In this document: positions 7,885 through 17,178 of the stretch, piece by piece
Layout: each line of letters begins with the position of its first letter
Numbering within the stretch: the first letter of the stretch is position 1
Assembly: GCF_000515115.1 (NCBI RefSeq)
Contig: NZ_AZXF01000028.1
Location: forward strand, 16,276 to 70,730
DNA: 54,455 bases
Reading direction: 5' to 3'
DNA from: Nocardiopsis sp. CNT312
Lineage (GTDB): Bacteria > Actinomycetota > Actinomycetes > Streptosporangiales > Streptosporangiaceae
Translations under genes and position numbers: made by a program
The notes under the pieces: generated by a model
What the model was told of the DNA's origin: nothing
Databases searched by the model: none
What the model saw: only the letters and a program-made list of their open reading frames with translations

Positions 7885-9486
7885 GTGCCTGACACCTCCT
7901 CGACCCGTCTCGGTGACCGGCCCCTGGTCCCCCGCCCCGTCCACGCGGAACAGGGCACGTCGGAGGGCCTCACCCTGACCGCCGCCACAAGGGTGGCCGC
8001 CGACGCCGAGTCCCGGGGAACGCTCGCGTGGCTCCAGCGTGAACTCGGCGCATCGACTGGACTGCCCCTCCCTGTCCGCGACGGTGACGGTGACGGGACG
8101 CTCATCCGCCTCAGCGTCGACCCGGACGCGGGGCTGGCTCCGGAGGGCTACCGGCTGACCGTCGATACCGGGGAGGCGGTGATCGTCGGGCACGACCCGG
8201 CCGGGGCGTTCTACGGTGCGCAGACCCTCCGCCAGCTCCTGCCCGCGGCGGCCTACCGCTCTGCGCCCCTGACCGGCGTGGAGTGGACCCTGCCCGCCGT
8301 GCGCGTCACCGACGCGCCCCGCTTCCGGTGGCGCGGCGTCATGCTGGACGTGGCCCGCCACTTCATGCCCAAGCGGGAGGTGCTGCGGTTCATCGACCTG
8401 CTGGCCGCCCACAAGCTCAACGTGCTGCACTTGCACCTGACCGACGACCAGGGTTGGCGGGTCGAGATCCGCCGGTACCCGCGACTGACCGAGGTCGGCT
8501 CGTGGCGCGCCGAGAGCCAGGTCGGCGCCGCCGCGCCGCCCGTGTTCGACGGTCGGCCGCACGGCGGCTTCTACACCCGTGACGACATCCGCGAGATCGT
8601 GGCCCACGCCGCAGCGCGCCACGTCACCGTGGTGCCCGAGGTCGACGTCCCCGGCCACTCGCGGGCGGCTATCCACGCCTACCCCGAACTCGGCGAGAGC
8701 GGGGAGATCCCGGTGTGGACGCGATGGGGGATCAGCGGCGACGTCCTGGCCGTCACCGACCACGTCCTGGAGTTCTACAAAAACGTCTTCGACGAGCTGG
8801 TCGAGCTGTTCCCGAGCACCTACGTCCACGTGGGCGGCGACGAGTGCCCCAAGGGGCAGTGGAAGACCAGCGAGAGCGCCCAACGGCGCATCCGCGAGGA
8901 GGGCCTGGGCGACGAGGACGGGTTGCAGAGCTGGTTCATCCGCCAGTTGGACGCCCACCTGACCGCACGGGGCCGCCGCCTGGTCGGCTGGGACGAGATC
9001 CTCGAAGGCGGGCTCGCGGACGGGGCCACCGTGATGTCGTGGCGGGGCGAGGAGGGCGGTGTGGCCGCCGCACGCGCCGGGCACGACGTGGTGATGACAC
9101 CCACGGCCACGTCCTACCTCGACTACAAGCAGTCGGAGGACCCCGACGAGCCGGTTCCGGTAGGGACCCCGCTGCGGACCGAGGACGTCTACCTGGCCGA
9201 TCCGGTGCCCGGCGGGCTCACCGAGGAGGAGGGCCGCCGCGTCCTGGGGGCCCAGGTCAACGTGTGGACCGAGCACATCGACACGCCTCGTCGGCTGGAC
9301 TACATGGTGTTCCCCCGCGCGGCGGCCTTCGCCGAGCAGGTGTGGTCCTCAGGGGAGCGCGACTACGCGGAGTTCGAGCCGCGGCTGGTGCACCACCTGG
9401 AGCGGCTGGAAGCGGCCGGGGTGGAGTACCGGCCCCTGGACGGGCCGCCGCCGTGGCACACCCGCCCCGGCGTCAGGGGGCGGTGA
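7885..9486 (+). CDS. Beta-N-acetylhexosaminidase (GH20)
   Basis: A 533-residue glycoside hydrolase family 20 enzyme that removes terminal GlcNAc/GalNAc from chito-oligosaccharides. Residues 1-140 form the GH20b N-terminal domain. The catalytic barrel starts at FRWRGVMLDVARHFMPKREV and contains HLHLTDDQGWRVEI, VPEVDVPGHSRAAI and HVGGDECPK (about 314-322), whose Asp-Glu pair is the substrate-assisted catalytic dyad; VNVWTEHIDTPRRLDYMVFP lies near the end. No signal peptide is seen, so it is probably cytoplasmic. The GTG at 7885 has AGGAG nine bases upstream, just after a DasR-type operator. Substrate-assisted hydrolysis is established for the family; the natural substrate here is inferred. Confidence 0.93.
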   Translation: MPDTSSTRLGDRPLVPRPVHAEQGTSEGLTLTAATRVAADAESRGTLAWLQRELGASTGLPLPVRDGDGDGTLIRLSVDPDAGLAPEGYRLTVDTGEAVIVGHDPAGAFYGAQTLRQLLPAAAYRSAPLTGVEWTLPAVRVTDAPRFRWRGVMLDVARHFMPKREVLRFIDLLAAHKLNVLHLHLTDDQGWRVEIRRYPRLTEVGSWRAESQVGAAAPPVFDGRPHGGFYTRDDIREIVAHAAARHVTVVPEVDVPGHSRAAIHAYPELGESGEIPVWTRWGISGDVLAVTDHVLEFYKNVFDELVELFPSTYVHVGGDECPKGQWKTSESAQRRIREEGLGDEDGLQSWFIRQLDAHLTARGRRLVGWDEILEGGLADGATVMSWRGEEGGVAAARAGHDVVMTPTATSYLDYKQSEDPDEPVPVGTPLRTEDVYLADPVPGGLTEEEGRRVLGAQVNVWTEHIDTPRRLDYMVFPRAAAFAEQVWSSGERDYAEFEPRLVHHLERLEAAGVEYRPLDGPPPWHTRPGVRGR

Positions 9487-9534
9487 CCGGCTTGGGAGCC
9501 CGGTCCGGGCGGCGGCGCGGTCTCCACGGGGTCC

Positions 9535-10482
9535 TCACCACAGGGCCGCCCTGGGGATCACCCCGTCCGGTGCGCCGGTGGCGTCGGCGATGGCCGCCGC
9601 GCCGACCTCCGGGTAGTCGGTGATGAAGCCGTCCACGCCGGTCCTGATGAGGGCGCCCATCGCGGGGCGGTCGTTGACGGTGTAGGGCATGATCTCCATC
9701 CCCGCCCGCTGCACGGCCGCAACGTAGCCGGGGTCCGCCAGCGCGTGGTTGGGGTTGACCATCTGCGCCCAGGCGTAGTCGGCCAACTCGTCTTCCGGGA
9801 CCCGGCCGAGCAGTCCGTGCGCGACGCCGGGCAGGAGCCCGCGGGACTCGTGCACCGCCTCCCAGTCGAAGCTCTGCACGACCAGGCGGCGGGCCTCCCA
9901 CGGCGGGGCCGGGCGGAGCCACTCCTCGTGCGCGCGCAGCCGCTCGGCGACCTTCTCTTCCAGCCCGGGGTGGCGCGCGGGCGCCTTGAGTTCGAGGAAG
10001 AGGTTGAGCCCGTGCCCGTCCAGCCGGTCGAGGGCCTCGTCCAGGGTCGGCACGGGCTCCCCCGCGAAGGCGGAGCCGAACCAGGATCCGGCATCCAGCC
10101 GACGGATCTCCGCCATGGTGAAGTCGGCGACCCGGTAGGGCTCGCGGCCGGGAAAGACCCGCTCGACGTCGGTGGTGCGGCCCAGCGTGGTGTCGTGCAT
10201 GATGACGGCCTCGCCGTCCGCGGTGAGCTGGACGTCGATCTCGACGGTGACCGCTCCCCGTTCGGCCGCGGCGTCGATGGCAGCGAGGGTGTTCTCCGGC
10301 GCGTGCCCCGAGGCCCCCCGGTGCGCGACGGCGATCAGCGGCCGTTCGAAGACACGGTGTTCGATGACCGGCGCGGTGGCACCGACCACCCGTGTCTGGA
10401 GCACGGGGACGGCTCCCGCGGCACCCGCACCGGCGACGACGAACAGAGACGCGGCTCCGACGATGATTCCGATGCGGCGCAC
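9535..10482 (-). CDS. Secreted glycerophosphodiester phosphodiesterase
   Basis: A 315-residue GDPD-family enzyme that hydrolyses glycerophosphodiesters to glycerol-3-phosphate and an alcohol. A Sec-type signal peptide (VRRIGIIVGAASLFVVAGAG) precedes the mature domain. Catalytic motifs are IAVAHRGASGHAPENTLAAI (HR and E), VEIDVQLTADGEAVIMHDTT (E-x-D and the catalytic His) and LFLELKAP. The start is GTG at 10482, with GGGAGGT six bases before it and the signal peptide beginning directly; an upstream ATG (10608) would add 42 residues without Shine-Dalgarno. It converges on the GH20 gene; the 48-base gap holds no clear hairpin. Confidence 0.9.
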   Translation of the reverse strand: MRRIGIIVGAASLFVVAGAGAAGAVPVLQTRVVGATAPVIEHRVFERPLIAVAHRGASGHAPENTLAAIDAAAERGAVTVEIDVQLTADGEAVIMHDTTLGRTTDVERVFPGREPYRVADFTMAEIRRLDAGSWFGSAFAGEPVPTLDEALDRLDGHGLNLFLELKAPARHPGLEEKVAERLRAHEEWLRPAPPWEARRLVVQSFDWEAVHESRGLLPGVAHGLLGRVPEDELADYAWAQMVNPNHALADPGYVAAVQRAGMEIMPYTVNDRPAMGALIRTGVDGFITDYPEVGAAAIADATGAPDGVIPRAALW

Positions 10483-10715
10483 CGGACCTCCCAAGGTTCG
10501 CGTGGGCTGGCTCCACCAGGATGAGTGCTGACGGTGATCCGACGGTGACGGGGAGCGGAACACCGGGACAAGTCCAGGCCGAGCCACACACCTCGAATCA
10601 TCACTCAATGAAGTTATTTGATCACATAGTGCGCTGATCTTGGCGAGGGACTTCGCATTGAGTCACACAAAACACAGAGAATGTAACGGAAGGTAATCGA
10701 CGGGAAGGAACTCCG

Positions 10716-11795
10716 ATGCGCAAGCACCGAACGAGGTGGGTCGCACTCCTAGGCGCCGCCGTGCTCTCCACGACCGGGGCGGCAGACCCCGACCCCACGA
10801 CGCTCCCAGAGCTGATCGCGTCGGACGTGATGGACTGGCCCACGGCGATGCAGACCAGCACGCTCACACTCGACGGTTTCCGCATCGGGTACCTGCCCGA
10901 GGGGCTGGACGGCTCCGGCCTGAGCTACACCTCCCGCACCGGCCCCGCCGGCGAGCGCAGGTCGCAGATCACCTGGATGAGCGGCCCCGACGAGGTGCAC
11001 GCCAGGGTGGTGGTCCTGCGCGCGGACCACCTCGACGAGATCGGCGACCTGCGCGCGGACCTCTATCCGAACCTCGGCGAGAAGGACCTGGAGCTCCTGC
11101 GGGACGGGGAGAGCGGCCGCGAGTCCTACGTCTCAGAGCCCACCGGTCACCTGTTCTGGCTGGAGGAGCCGGGTGTGGGCGTGTCCGCCCACCTGGCCCC
11201 CGAGCGCTGGGACGGCGACGAACTGCGCCGCGTGGCGGAGGGGATCACGGATCTGTCCGCACCGGCGATGGAGGACGGGCAGGACCTGCCGGAGACGGGA
11301 ATCGTCATGGAGGAGGTGCCCGCGGCGGAGGAGACCTCAGCGGACGCCCCCGCCGAGGACGTGACGCCCCGGCAGGTCAAGGAATGCCTCGTGGACCGGC
11401 TCACGGGCCCCGGAGGCGACGCCGAACCCGACTGGACCGCACTCGACTGGGAGGCGGCCGTTCCAGGTGCCCAGGCACCCGAACGGCCCGGGAACCCGTT
11501 GCCGGGCACCGACCACGACCGCCTGCTCGCCCAACTGTGGTACCACAGCGCCAGGGCCGACCGGGCCGACGCCCGTGACCACTGCGCCGCCACTCTCGGG
11601 GTGGGCACCGGCGACGTGGAGGCCACGGTCGCCGGACTCGCGCCCCTCATGGACGAGATCATCACCCGGTCGACCCCGGACAGCACCGCGCAGAGCGCGT
11701 CACTGGCCCCGGAACGGCTGGGCCCCGCCGAGGGCACGGTCTGGGAGGAGTGGTGGACGTACCTGCCGTGGGGCTTCGCGCTGCCGACCCGGTGA
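10716..11795 (+). CDS. Secreted protein of unknown function
   Basis: A 359-residue protein without a family I recognise. The N-terminus MRKHRTRWVALLGAAVLSTTGA is a plausible signal peptide; the absence of a Cys argues against a lipoprotein. The body is acidic, with repeated Glu/Asp-rich stretches, an Ala/Glu-rich linker (about 195-225, VPAAEETSADAPAEDVTPRQ) and a C-terminal helical part with Trp-rich ending (WEEWWTYLPWGF). Two short Cys positions (ECLVDRL and HCAATLG) could pair. The ATG at 10716 follows AAGGAAC. It is isolated between the GDPD gene and a 277-base gap. Secretion is a prediction; role unknown. Confidence 0.6.
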   Translation: MRKHRTRWVALLGAAVLSTTGAADPDPTTLPELIASDVMDWPTAMQTSTLTLDGFRIGYLPEGLDGSGLSYTSRTGPAGERRSQITWMSGPDEVHARVVVLRADHLDEIGDLRADLYPNLGEKDLELLRDGESGRESYVSEPTGHLFWLEEPGVGVSAHLAPERWDGDELRRVAEGITDLSAPAMEDGQDLPETGIVMEEVPAAEETSADAPAEDVTPRQVKECLVDRLTGPGGDAEPDWTALDWEAAVPGAQAPERPGNPLPGTDHDRLLAQLWYHSARADRADARDHCAATLGVGTGDVEATVAGLAPLMDEIITRSTPDSTAQSASLAPERLGPAEGTVWEEWWTYLPWGFALPTR

Positions 11796-12018
11796 GGCCC
11801 GGGGCGGTGGCGGGCTCCGCCCCTGCCCCTTGCCAAATCACGCGGGCACTGCTTATCTAGACCCTGGCGGGCCCGGGGACGATCGGGCACCCGCACCGCC
11901 CCAACTCCATACCGCCCCGTGCAGGGCGCGCTGTCTCCCCCTCCCTCAGCGACGACCCTGCCCCTCCTGGACCGGGGCCTGCCCTCCCCTCCCGGCAGGG
12001 CCCTCCGGACGAGGAGAC

Positions 12019-12060
12019 GAGCGGGCCGGGTACCACCTCTCGGTGGTACCCGGCCCGCTC
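12019..12060 (-). terminator. Strong hairpin terminator of the NlpC/P60 gene
   Basis: A perfect 19-bp stem (12019-12037 with 12042-12060) and a four-base TCTC loop sit 12 bases beyond the stop of the NlpC/P60 gene. It may also stop transcripts from the secreted-protein gene upstream on the plus strand. Confidence 0.8.
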
Positions 12061-12072
12061 CCGTTCCCGGCC

Positions 12073-13233
12073 TCAGGCGTGGATGCGGACCACGCCCGCG
12101 AAGGAGTCCGTCCGCACGGGGGTGACCCGCACGCTCAGCCCGGTGCGCGGCGCCTCCAGCATCATGCCCTCGCCCAGGTAGATGGCCACGTGCGAGATGT
12201 AGTCCGGCGCTGTGGGGTCGGTACGCCAGAACAGCAGGTCGCCGCGGCGCGCCTGCGACAACTCCAGGCGCTCGCCCGCGTTCCACTGGTCGTGGGTGAC
12301 CCGGGGGATGGCCACCCCGGCCCTGGCGAAGGCCCACTGGAGCAGCCCCGAGCAGTCGAAGCCGACCTGCGGAGACTCACCGCCCCAGACGTAGGGGACA
12401 CCGATCTGGCTCTCCGCGTGGGTGATGACCTCCTCCACGATCGAGGGGGCCACGGCCTCACCGGTGACCGGGGGCTCGGCGTCGTCGGCGACCAGTTGCA
12501 GGGAAACGTCCGCACCGAGGACCTCCGTCAGGGCGTCGTAGAGCTCCCACAGGTCGGCGTCGGGTGCCGACACCACGAGCGCGTTGCCGTGGGGCATGCC
12601 CAGGTCCGCGGCGCGCTCCCGGGAGACGAGGGCGTCGATGCCCGCGATCCCGGACGTGGCGTGCGTCCACACCTCCAGGTCCACCGCGCCGCGCCCTCCC
12701 GCCGCGGTGACCTCACTGCCCAGATCGAGGGAGCGCTCGGTGCCGACCTCGTTCGACAGCGCGATCCGCCCCTCGGCCACCCCCCGCCAGATCTCGTCCG
12801 ACTCGGCGGAGGGCCGCGGGGCGTGGTTGCGGAAGCTGGAGGGGTTGACACCGAGCAGGGAGAGGGGCGCGCCGTCGATGCCCACACGCGCCGCGTCCAC
12901 GGTCAGGGCCGTCTCCACGCCGTCGATCCGGCGGACGCGGCCGACCACGTCCCTCGGCAGGCTCTCCTGCGCGACGGCGAAGTACTCGACACTGCGGGCC
13001 TCGGCGAAGGGGGCCACCCGGACCTCGGCCCGCAGGCGTTCGGGGTCGGCGACCTCCGGGGAGGCGACGGGGGGCTCGCCGGCACGGGGGTCGGTGCCGG
13101 CGGAGAGCTGCTCGGAGAGCGGCGGCCGATCCTCCACGACCGGTTCGGCCCAGGCAGGGGCGGCTCCGAGTGCGGTGAAGGCGACCGCGACGGCCACTGT
13201 GGCACCCGCACACGTGGTGAATCGGCTTCGCAC
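12073..13233 (-). CDS. Secreted NlpC/P60 peptidoglycan endopeptidase
   Basis: A 386-residue exported cell-wall hydrolase. A signal peptide (ATVAVAVAFTALGAAPAWAE) is followed by about 230 residues of unknown fold and then a C40 peptidase domain: IGVPYVWGGESPQVGFDCSG with the nucleophile Cys at about 294, RRGDLLFWR, and ISHVAIYLGEGMMLEA with the catalytic His near 347. The family cleaves the gamma-D-Glu-mDAP bond in stem peptides. The central region, with alternating short beta-like segments, could be a pre-domain that positions or inhibits the enzyme. Start GTG 13233 follows AGGTGAGA. It is monocistronic and ends in a strong hairpin. Confidence 0.88.
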   Translation of the reverse strand: MRSRFTTCAGATVAVAVAFTALGAAPAWAEPVVEDRPPLSEQLSAGTDPRAGEPPVASPEVADPERLRAEVRVAPFAEARSVEYFAVAQESLPRDVVGRVRRIDGVETALTVDAARVGIDGAPLSLLGVNPSSFRNHAPRPSAESDEIWRGVAEGRIALSNEVGTERSLDLGSEVTAAGGRGAVDLEVWTHATSGIAGIDALVSRERAADLGMPHGNALVVSAPDADLWELYDALTEVLGADVSLQLVADDAEPPVTGEAVAPSIVEEVITHAESQIGVPYVWGGESPQVGFDCSGLLQWAFARAGVAIPRVTHDQWNAGERLELSQARRGDLLFWRTDPTAPDYISHVAIYLGEGMMLEAPRTGLSVRVTPVRTDSFAGVVRIHA

Positions 13234-13379
13234 GGGGGGATCTCACCTTTTCTCTGCACCGCGCCAGGGCCGGGGAACCCTGGCAGGCGTCTCAAGCTCC
13301 GCGTCCAAGGATGGGCGCACTCAAACGAATTTGCAAGAATCCCACGCCATCCGGTATGGAACGTCCACGCCCGGCTCGC

Positions 13380-15029
13380 TCAGGTATCGGCGTAGTCGTC
13401 GGTGACGGTCGTGTCCATCGGGAATCGGACCGGGGTGTCCCCGAACAGAGTGGTCCTGGCACGCTCCGCCGCCGCACGGACCGCGGCGACCGCCTCCTGC
13501 GCCGCCTCACGCGGTACGTGGAGCACGACTTCGTCGTGGACGAAGAAGACGATGCCGGCGCCCTCCGGCAGGTCGGGAAGCCCCTGGCGCAGGGCGGCCA
13601 ACAGCACGAGCGCCCACTCCGCCGCCGTGGCCTGGACGACGAAGTTGCGGGTGAACCGGCCCTGGGCCCGGCGACGGCGCTCGTCCCCGGTCTCCGGCGG
13701 TACCGGGGAGGTCCGCCCGAGCCAGGAGCGCACGGCCGAGCCGTCCTCACCGGTGCGCGCGGCCGTGTCGACGTAGTCGAGGGCCCTGGGGTAGAGGCGG
13801 CGCATGGTGCGCAGCAGGGGCGCCGCGTCACCGGAGGTCTGTCCGTACATCGCGGCGAGCATGCCGATCTTGGCGCGCTCGCGGTCACCGCCTACGTGCA
13901 CGGCCAGCCGGGCGTACAGGTCCTCGTCGGCGGCCGCGGCGGCCAGGGCGTCGTCCCCGGACACCGCCGCCAGGACCCGGGGTTCGAGCTGCCCGGCGTC
14001 GGCGCGCACGAGGGTCCACCCGGGGTCGGCGCGCACGGCCCGGCGCACCGACTTGGGGATCTGGAGGGCGCCGCCGCCGTGGGCCGCCCAGCGGCCGGAG
14101 ACGACGCCGCCGACCACGTAGCCGGGGTGGAAGCGGCCGAGCCGCTCACCGTCCGGTCCGGGGCGCTCACGCACCCAGCTCTCCAGCCACGACCACCCGT
14201 TGGCGGCGTGGAGGCGGGACAGTTCCTTGTAGCGCAGCAGCAGGGGCACGACGGGGTGGTCGACCTGTTCCAGTACCCAGGAACGGGTCGAGGCGACGGG
14301 GTGCCCGATCCAGGCCATAGCCCTGAGCACCTGGGCCGGGGAGTCGGGGTTGACCTCGCGGCCCACCGCCTCGCCGATGCGTGCCGCGAGGTCGGCGAGC
14401 ACGGGGGGACGCTGCCCTGCCGAGGGGCGCGGACCCAGGAGTTCGGTGAGGATCTCATCGTGGACGGCGGGCCGCCAGGGCAGCCCGTCGTGGCTCATCT
14501 CGGCGGCGGCGAGACCACCCGCCGACTCCACCGCGCCCAGGAGCCGCATGCGCCCGGGCCGGGGCAGTTCGGCCGTGCGACGCCGCTGGTCGTCGTAGAC
14601 ATCGATGAGCGCCGCCAAGCGGTCGGTACCCGGCGGCAGGGTGGAGCGGTCGGCCTCGAACAGGGCGGGCTGGGCGGCGCTGCCCTCGCCGGCGGGAGGG
14701 ACCGGGTCGTCCGGGACGGGCAGCCCGTGCAGCCGTGCCCAGACGGCACCCAGGGAGCGGGCCTCCCCGTGGCGTCCGTGGTGGCCGAGCAGAAGCCCTT
14801 CGGTCAGGGAGACGTCGTGGCAGCGGGCCACCCGCACCCCGGCACGGACCAGTTCCGGGTAGACGTCCTCACCTGCCGACCACACCCAGCGCGGCGGCAG
14901 CGGACCCGCGTGTTCGAGACGGCGGACCTCGTCGGCGAGGTCGGTGACACGCCGGACGGGGAAGGCGTCCGCTCCCAGTCTCCGGAGCCAGCCGCCGCCC
15001 TCGCCGTCGGCGACCACCGCGATCCGCAT
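13380..15029 (-). CDS. Family A DNA polymerase (bifunctional 3'-5' exonuclease/polymerase type)
   Basis: A 549-residue PolI-like enzyme without the 5' nuclease domain. The N-terminal ~190 residues replace the proofreading domain and the rest is the palm-fingers-thumb unit. Motif A is VRADAGQLEPRVLAA, motif B (O-helix) RERAKIGMLAAMYGQTSGDA and motif C FFVHDEVVLHV with the catalytic HDE. Actinobacteria carry such a short polymerase in addition to PolA; its cellular role is thought to be repair synthesis. The ATG at 15029 matches the family start (MRIAVVADGEGGG); GGAGG lies only one base before it, so translation may be weak. The next gene upstream ends 53 bases away on the same strand. Confidence 0.88.
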   Translation of the reverse strand: MRIAVVADGEGGGWLRRLGADAFPVRRVTDLADEVRRLEHAGPLPPRWVWSAGEDVYPELVRAGVRVARCHDVSLTEGLLLGHHGRHGEARSLGAVWARLHGLPVPDDPVPPAGEGSAAQPALFEADRSTLPPGTDRLAALIDVYDDQRRRTAELPRPGRMRLLGAVESAGGLAAAEMSHDGLPWRPAVHDEILTELLGPRPSAGQRPPVLADLAARIGEAVGREVNPDSPAQVLRAMAWIGHPVASTRSWVLEQVDHPVVPLLLRYKELSRLHAANGWSWLESWVRERPGPDGERLGRFHPGYVVGGVVSGRWAAHGGGALQIPKSVRRAVRADPGWTLVRADAGQLEPRVLAAVSGDDALAAAAADEDLYARLAVHVGGDRERAKIGMLAAMYGQTSGDAAPLLRTMRRLYPRALDYVDTAARTGEDGSAVRSWLGRTSPVPPETGDERRRRAQGRFTRNFVVQATAAEWALVLLAALRQGLPDLPEGAGIVFFVHDEVVLHVPREAAQEAVAAVRAAAERARTTLFGDTPVRFPMDTTVTDDYADT

Positions 15030-15082
15030 GCCTCCAGTGTGCACCGGGGCAGGGACGTTTCCGGAGCCGGAGGCGGCGCGGG

Positions 15083-15997
15083 TCAGCGGCCCTCGCGCAC
15101 CACGTTCCTCAGGGGTTCTCCGGTGCCCCACCGGGCAAGCTGGTCGTCCATGAAGGCGCGGGCCCGCGGGTAGAAGGCCGCCGAACCGCCCGCCACATGC
15201 GGGGTCAGGAACACACCGGGCGCCTCCCAGAGCGGGTGGTCCACAGGCGGCGGTTCGGGATCGGTGACGTCGAGCGCGGCGCGAATCCGGCCCCGCTCCG
15301 CCAGCAGGGCACGGGTGTCCAGGACGGGGCCGCGCCCCACGTTGACCACGAGGGCGTCGTCACGCAGCAGTGCCAGTTCGCGCGCACCGACCAGGCCCCG
15401 GGTCGCCTCGGTGAGCGGCGTGGTCAGCACGACGACGTCGGCACCGGGCAGCAGGCCGTGCAGCTCCCCGACCCCGTGCACGCCCTCCTCGGGCCGGGCC
15501 CTGCTCGCCACGCGCACGACCTCGGTCTCGAACGGGAGCAGGCGCGCCTCCACGGCCTTGCCGATACTGCCGTAGCCGACGACCACGACCCGCGCGTCGG
15601 CCAGGGAACGCAGCGACACCGGCCCCCACCGGTGCTCGCGCTGGGCTCGCGCCCACCGGGGCAGGTCGCGCTGGGCGGCCAGGATCAGGGCCAGGACGTG
15701 CTCGGCGGTACTGGCGTCGTGCAGCCCGCGCCCGTTGCACAGGGTGACGTGGTCGGGGAGCAGGGGCAGGACGTGCTCGTAGCCCGCCGAGAGGAGTTGG
15801 ACGACCTCCAGGTCGGGCATGCGCGCGATGAGGTCGAGCCGGTCGTCCGCTCCCTGTGTGGAGGGTGTGTAGGGGACCTGGTAGAACGCCACCCCGGCCA
15901 GGCCGGGCCGCGAGGTGCCGGGGTACAGGTCCACTGCGACCCCCTCCGGCGCGTTCCGCCGGTTCTGCTCCCACTGCACGAGTGCTCGGCCACCCAT
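15083..15997 (-). CDS. D-isomer-specific 2-hydroxyacid dehydrogenase
   Basis: A 304-residue NAD(P)-dependent dehydrogenase. The Rossmann motif is VVVVGYGSIGKAVEARL (about 145-161), the active-site Arg lies in VVNVGRGPVLDT, the Glu region is ALDVTDPEPPPVDHPLW and the catalytic His is in LTPHVAGGS. Substrates of relatives include glyoxylate, hydroxypyruvate and phosphoglycerate; this short form with no ACT domain is not SerA. Start ATG 15997 follows a GGAGGGGGAG run. It lies 53 bases upstream of the polymerase gene in the same direction, which may be fortuitous. Confidence 0.88.
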   Translation of the reverse strand: MGGRALVQWEQNRRNAPEGVAVDLYPGTSRPGLAGVAFYQVPYTPSTQGADDRLDLIARMPDLEVVQLLSAGYEHVLPLLPDHVTLCNGRGLHDASTAEHVLALILAAQRDLPRWARAQREHRWGPVSLRSLADARVVVVGYGSIGKAVEARLLPFETEVVRVASRARPEEGVHGVGELHGLLPGADVVVLTTPLTEATRGLVGARELALLRDDALVVNVGRGPVLDTRALLAERGRIRAALDVTDPEPPPVDHPLWEAPGVFLTPHVAGGSAAFYPRARAFMDDQLARWGTGEPLRNVVREGR

Positions 15998-16324
15998 CGG
16001 GCGCTCCCCCTCCGCTTCGTCCGGCCGTGTTCAGCCGCCACCCTAGTCAACCAGCCGGGCACCTGCCGATACGTCCTGCGCTACCGGGAACCACCGGAAC
16101 GGTCATGGCGTCTCACCCGGCACGGACACCCGCCCCCGAAACCCATGGGCTGTCCCGGCAAGGCCCTCGTCCGGACGACGGTCTTCCCGCTCCTGGTACT
16201 CACCGTCGTCATTCGTCGTCTTCGGACCGCTGCTCTCGATCGTTCTGACCGTGGAGGCGAGGCGTTACCAGGCCGGGGCGCTCGCCGCCCGCGGCCACGG
16301 GAGCCGCCCCCGGAGGGCGGGCCC
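15998..16324. other. Intergenic gap with a possible broken small membrane protein
   Basis: This 327-base gap holds no intact gene. On the plus strand an ATG at 16144 opens a frame that becomes hydrophobic (RTTVFPLLVLTVVI). After a frame change near 16215 it continues as VFGPLLSIVLTVEARRYQAG, reading into the end of the methyltransferase gene. A one-base indel would create a single-TM protein of about 70 residues. No ribosome site is clear. Confidence 0.3.
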
Positions 16325-17149
16325 TCACCCGGAACGACGGGCCAGTTCATAGCAGGCGACGGCAGCCGCAGCGGTGACGTTGAGTGAGTCCACCTCACGT
16401 TCGGCCATGGGGATACGCACCCGCGCGTCGGCTTGTTCCAGCCAGCGCGAGGACAGCCCGTCCCCCTCGGTGCCGAGCATCAGGGCGACCCGGACGGAGG
16501 GATCGAGCCCGGCCATCGCCTCCCGCAGCGGCTGGGAGCCCTCCCCCGGTGTCAGCGCCATGAGGTGGAACCCGGACCCGCGCAGTGCCTCCAGTCCTCC
16601 GTACCAGTCGTCCAGGCGCGTGTAGGGGAGGGTGAAGACCGCGCCCATCGACACCTTGACGGAACGGCGGTAGAGGGGGTCGGCGCACCGGGGGGCGAGC
16701 ACTGCGGCGTCGACGCCGAGTCCGGCGGCGCTGCGGAAGAGGGCACCCACATTGGTGTGGTCGACCAGGTCCTCCAGGACGACGATGCCGCGCGCGCCGG
16801 AGAGCACCTCGTCGAGACCGGGCAGCACCTTGCGGTGGAACGCGGCCAGAGCCCCGCGGTGCAGGTCGAAGCCCACGAGCCGGTGCGCGGTGTCCTCACT
16901 GACGACGTAGAGGGGCGCGTCGTACACCGAGACGATGTCGTCGAGGGCGGCGGCGCGGCGCTCGGTGAGCAGGAAGCTGCGGGGCCTGAACCCGGCCGCC
17001 GCGGCGCGGCGGATCACCTTGTCGCCCTCGGCCATGAACAGGCCGTACTCGGCCTCCAGGTGGCGGCGCAGGTTGACGTCGCGCAGGCGGGTGTAGTCGG
17101 TCAGGCGTGGGTCGGCTGGGTCGGTGACCCTGATGGCGCTCATGGGCAC
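16325..17149 (-). CDS. SpoU/TrmH-family RNA 2'-O-ribose methyltransferase
   Basis: A 274-residue SPOUT methyltransferase that uses SAM to methylate a ribose in rRNA or tRNA. The N-terminal substrate-binding part contains RHLEAEYGLFMAEGDKVIRR. The trefoil-knot catalytic domain has motif 1 LEDLVDHTNVGALFRSAAGL (with the key Asn and Arg), motif 2 LMLGTEGDGLSSRWLE and motif 3 VRIPMAEREVDSLNVTAAAA. The GTG at 17149 is favoured by a GGGA about eight bases upstream; an ATG at 17143 is the alternative. The RNA target is not predictable. Neighbours do not suggest a pathway. Confidence 0.88.
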   Translation of the reverse strand: MPMSAIRVTDPADPRLTDYTRLRDVNLRRHLEAEYGLFMAEGDKVIRRAAAAGFRPRSFLLTERRAAALDDIVSVYDAPLYVVSEDTAHRLVGFDLHRGALAAFHRKVLPGLDEVLSGARGIVVLEDLVDHTNVGALFRSAAGLGVDAAVLAPRCADPLYRRSVKVSMGAVFTLPYTRLDDWYGGLEALRGSGFHLMALTPGEGSQPLREAMAGLDPSVRVALMLGTEGDGLSSRWLEQADARVRIPMAEREVDSLNVTAAAAVACYELARRSG

Positions 17150-17178
17150 CCATGATCCCAGCCGGGGCGGGCCCTTGA

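Noticed and set aside
11855..11865. Possible second DasR site (TCTAGACC at 11856)
   Set aside because: Only half the palindrome is present; the left half does not match.
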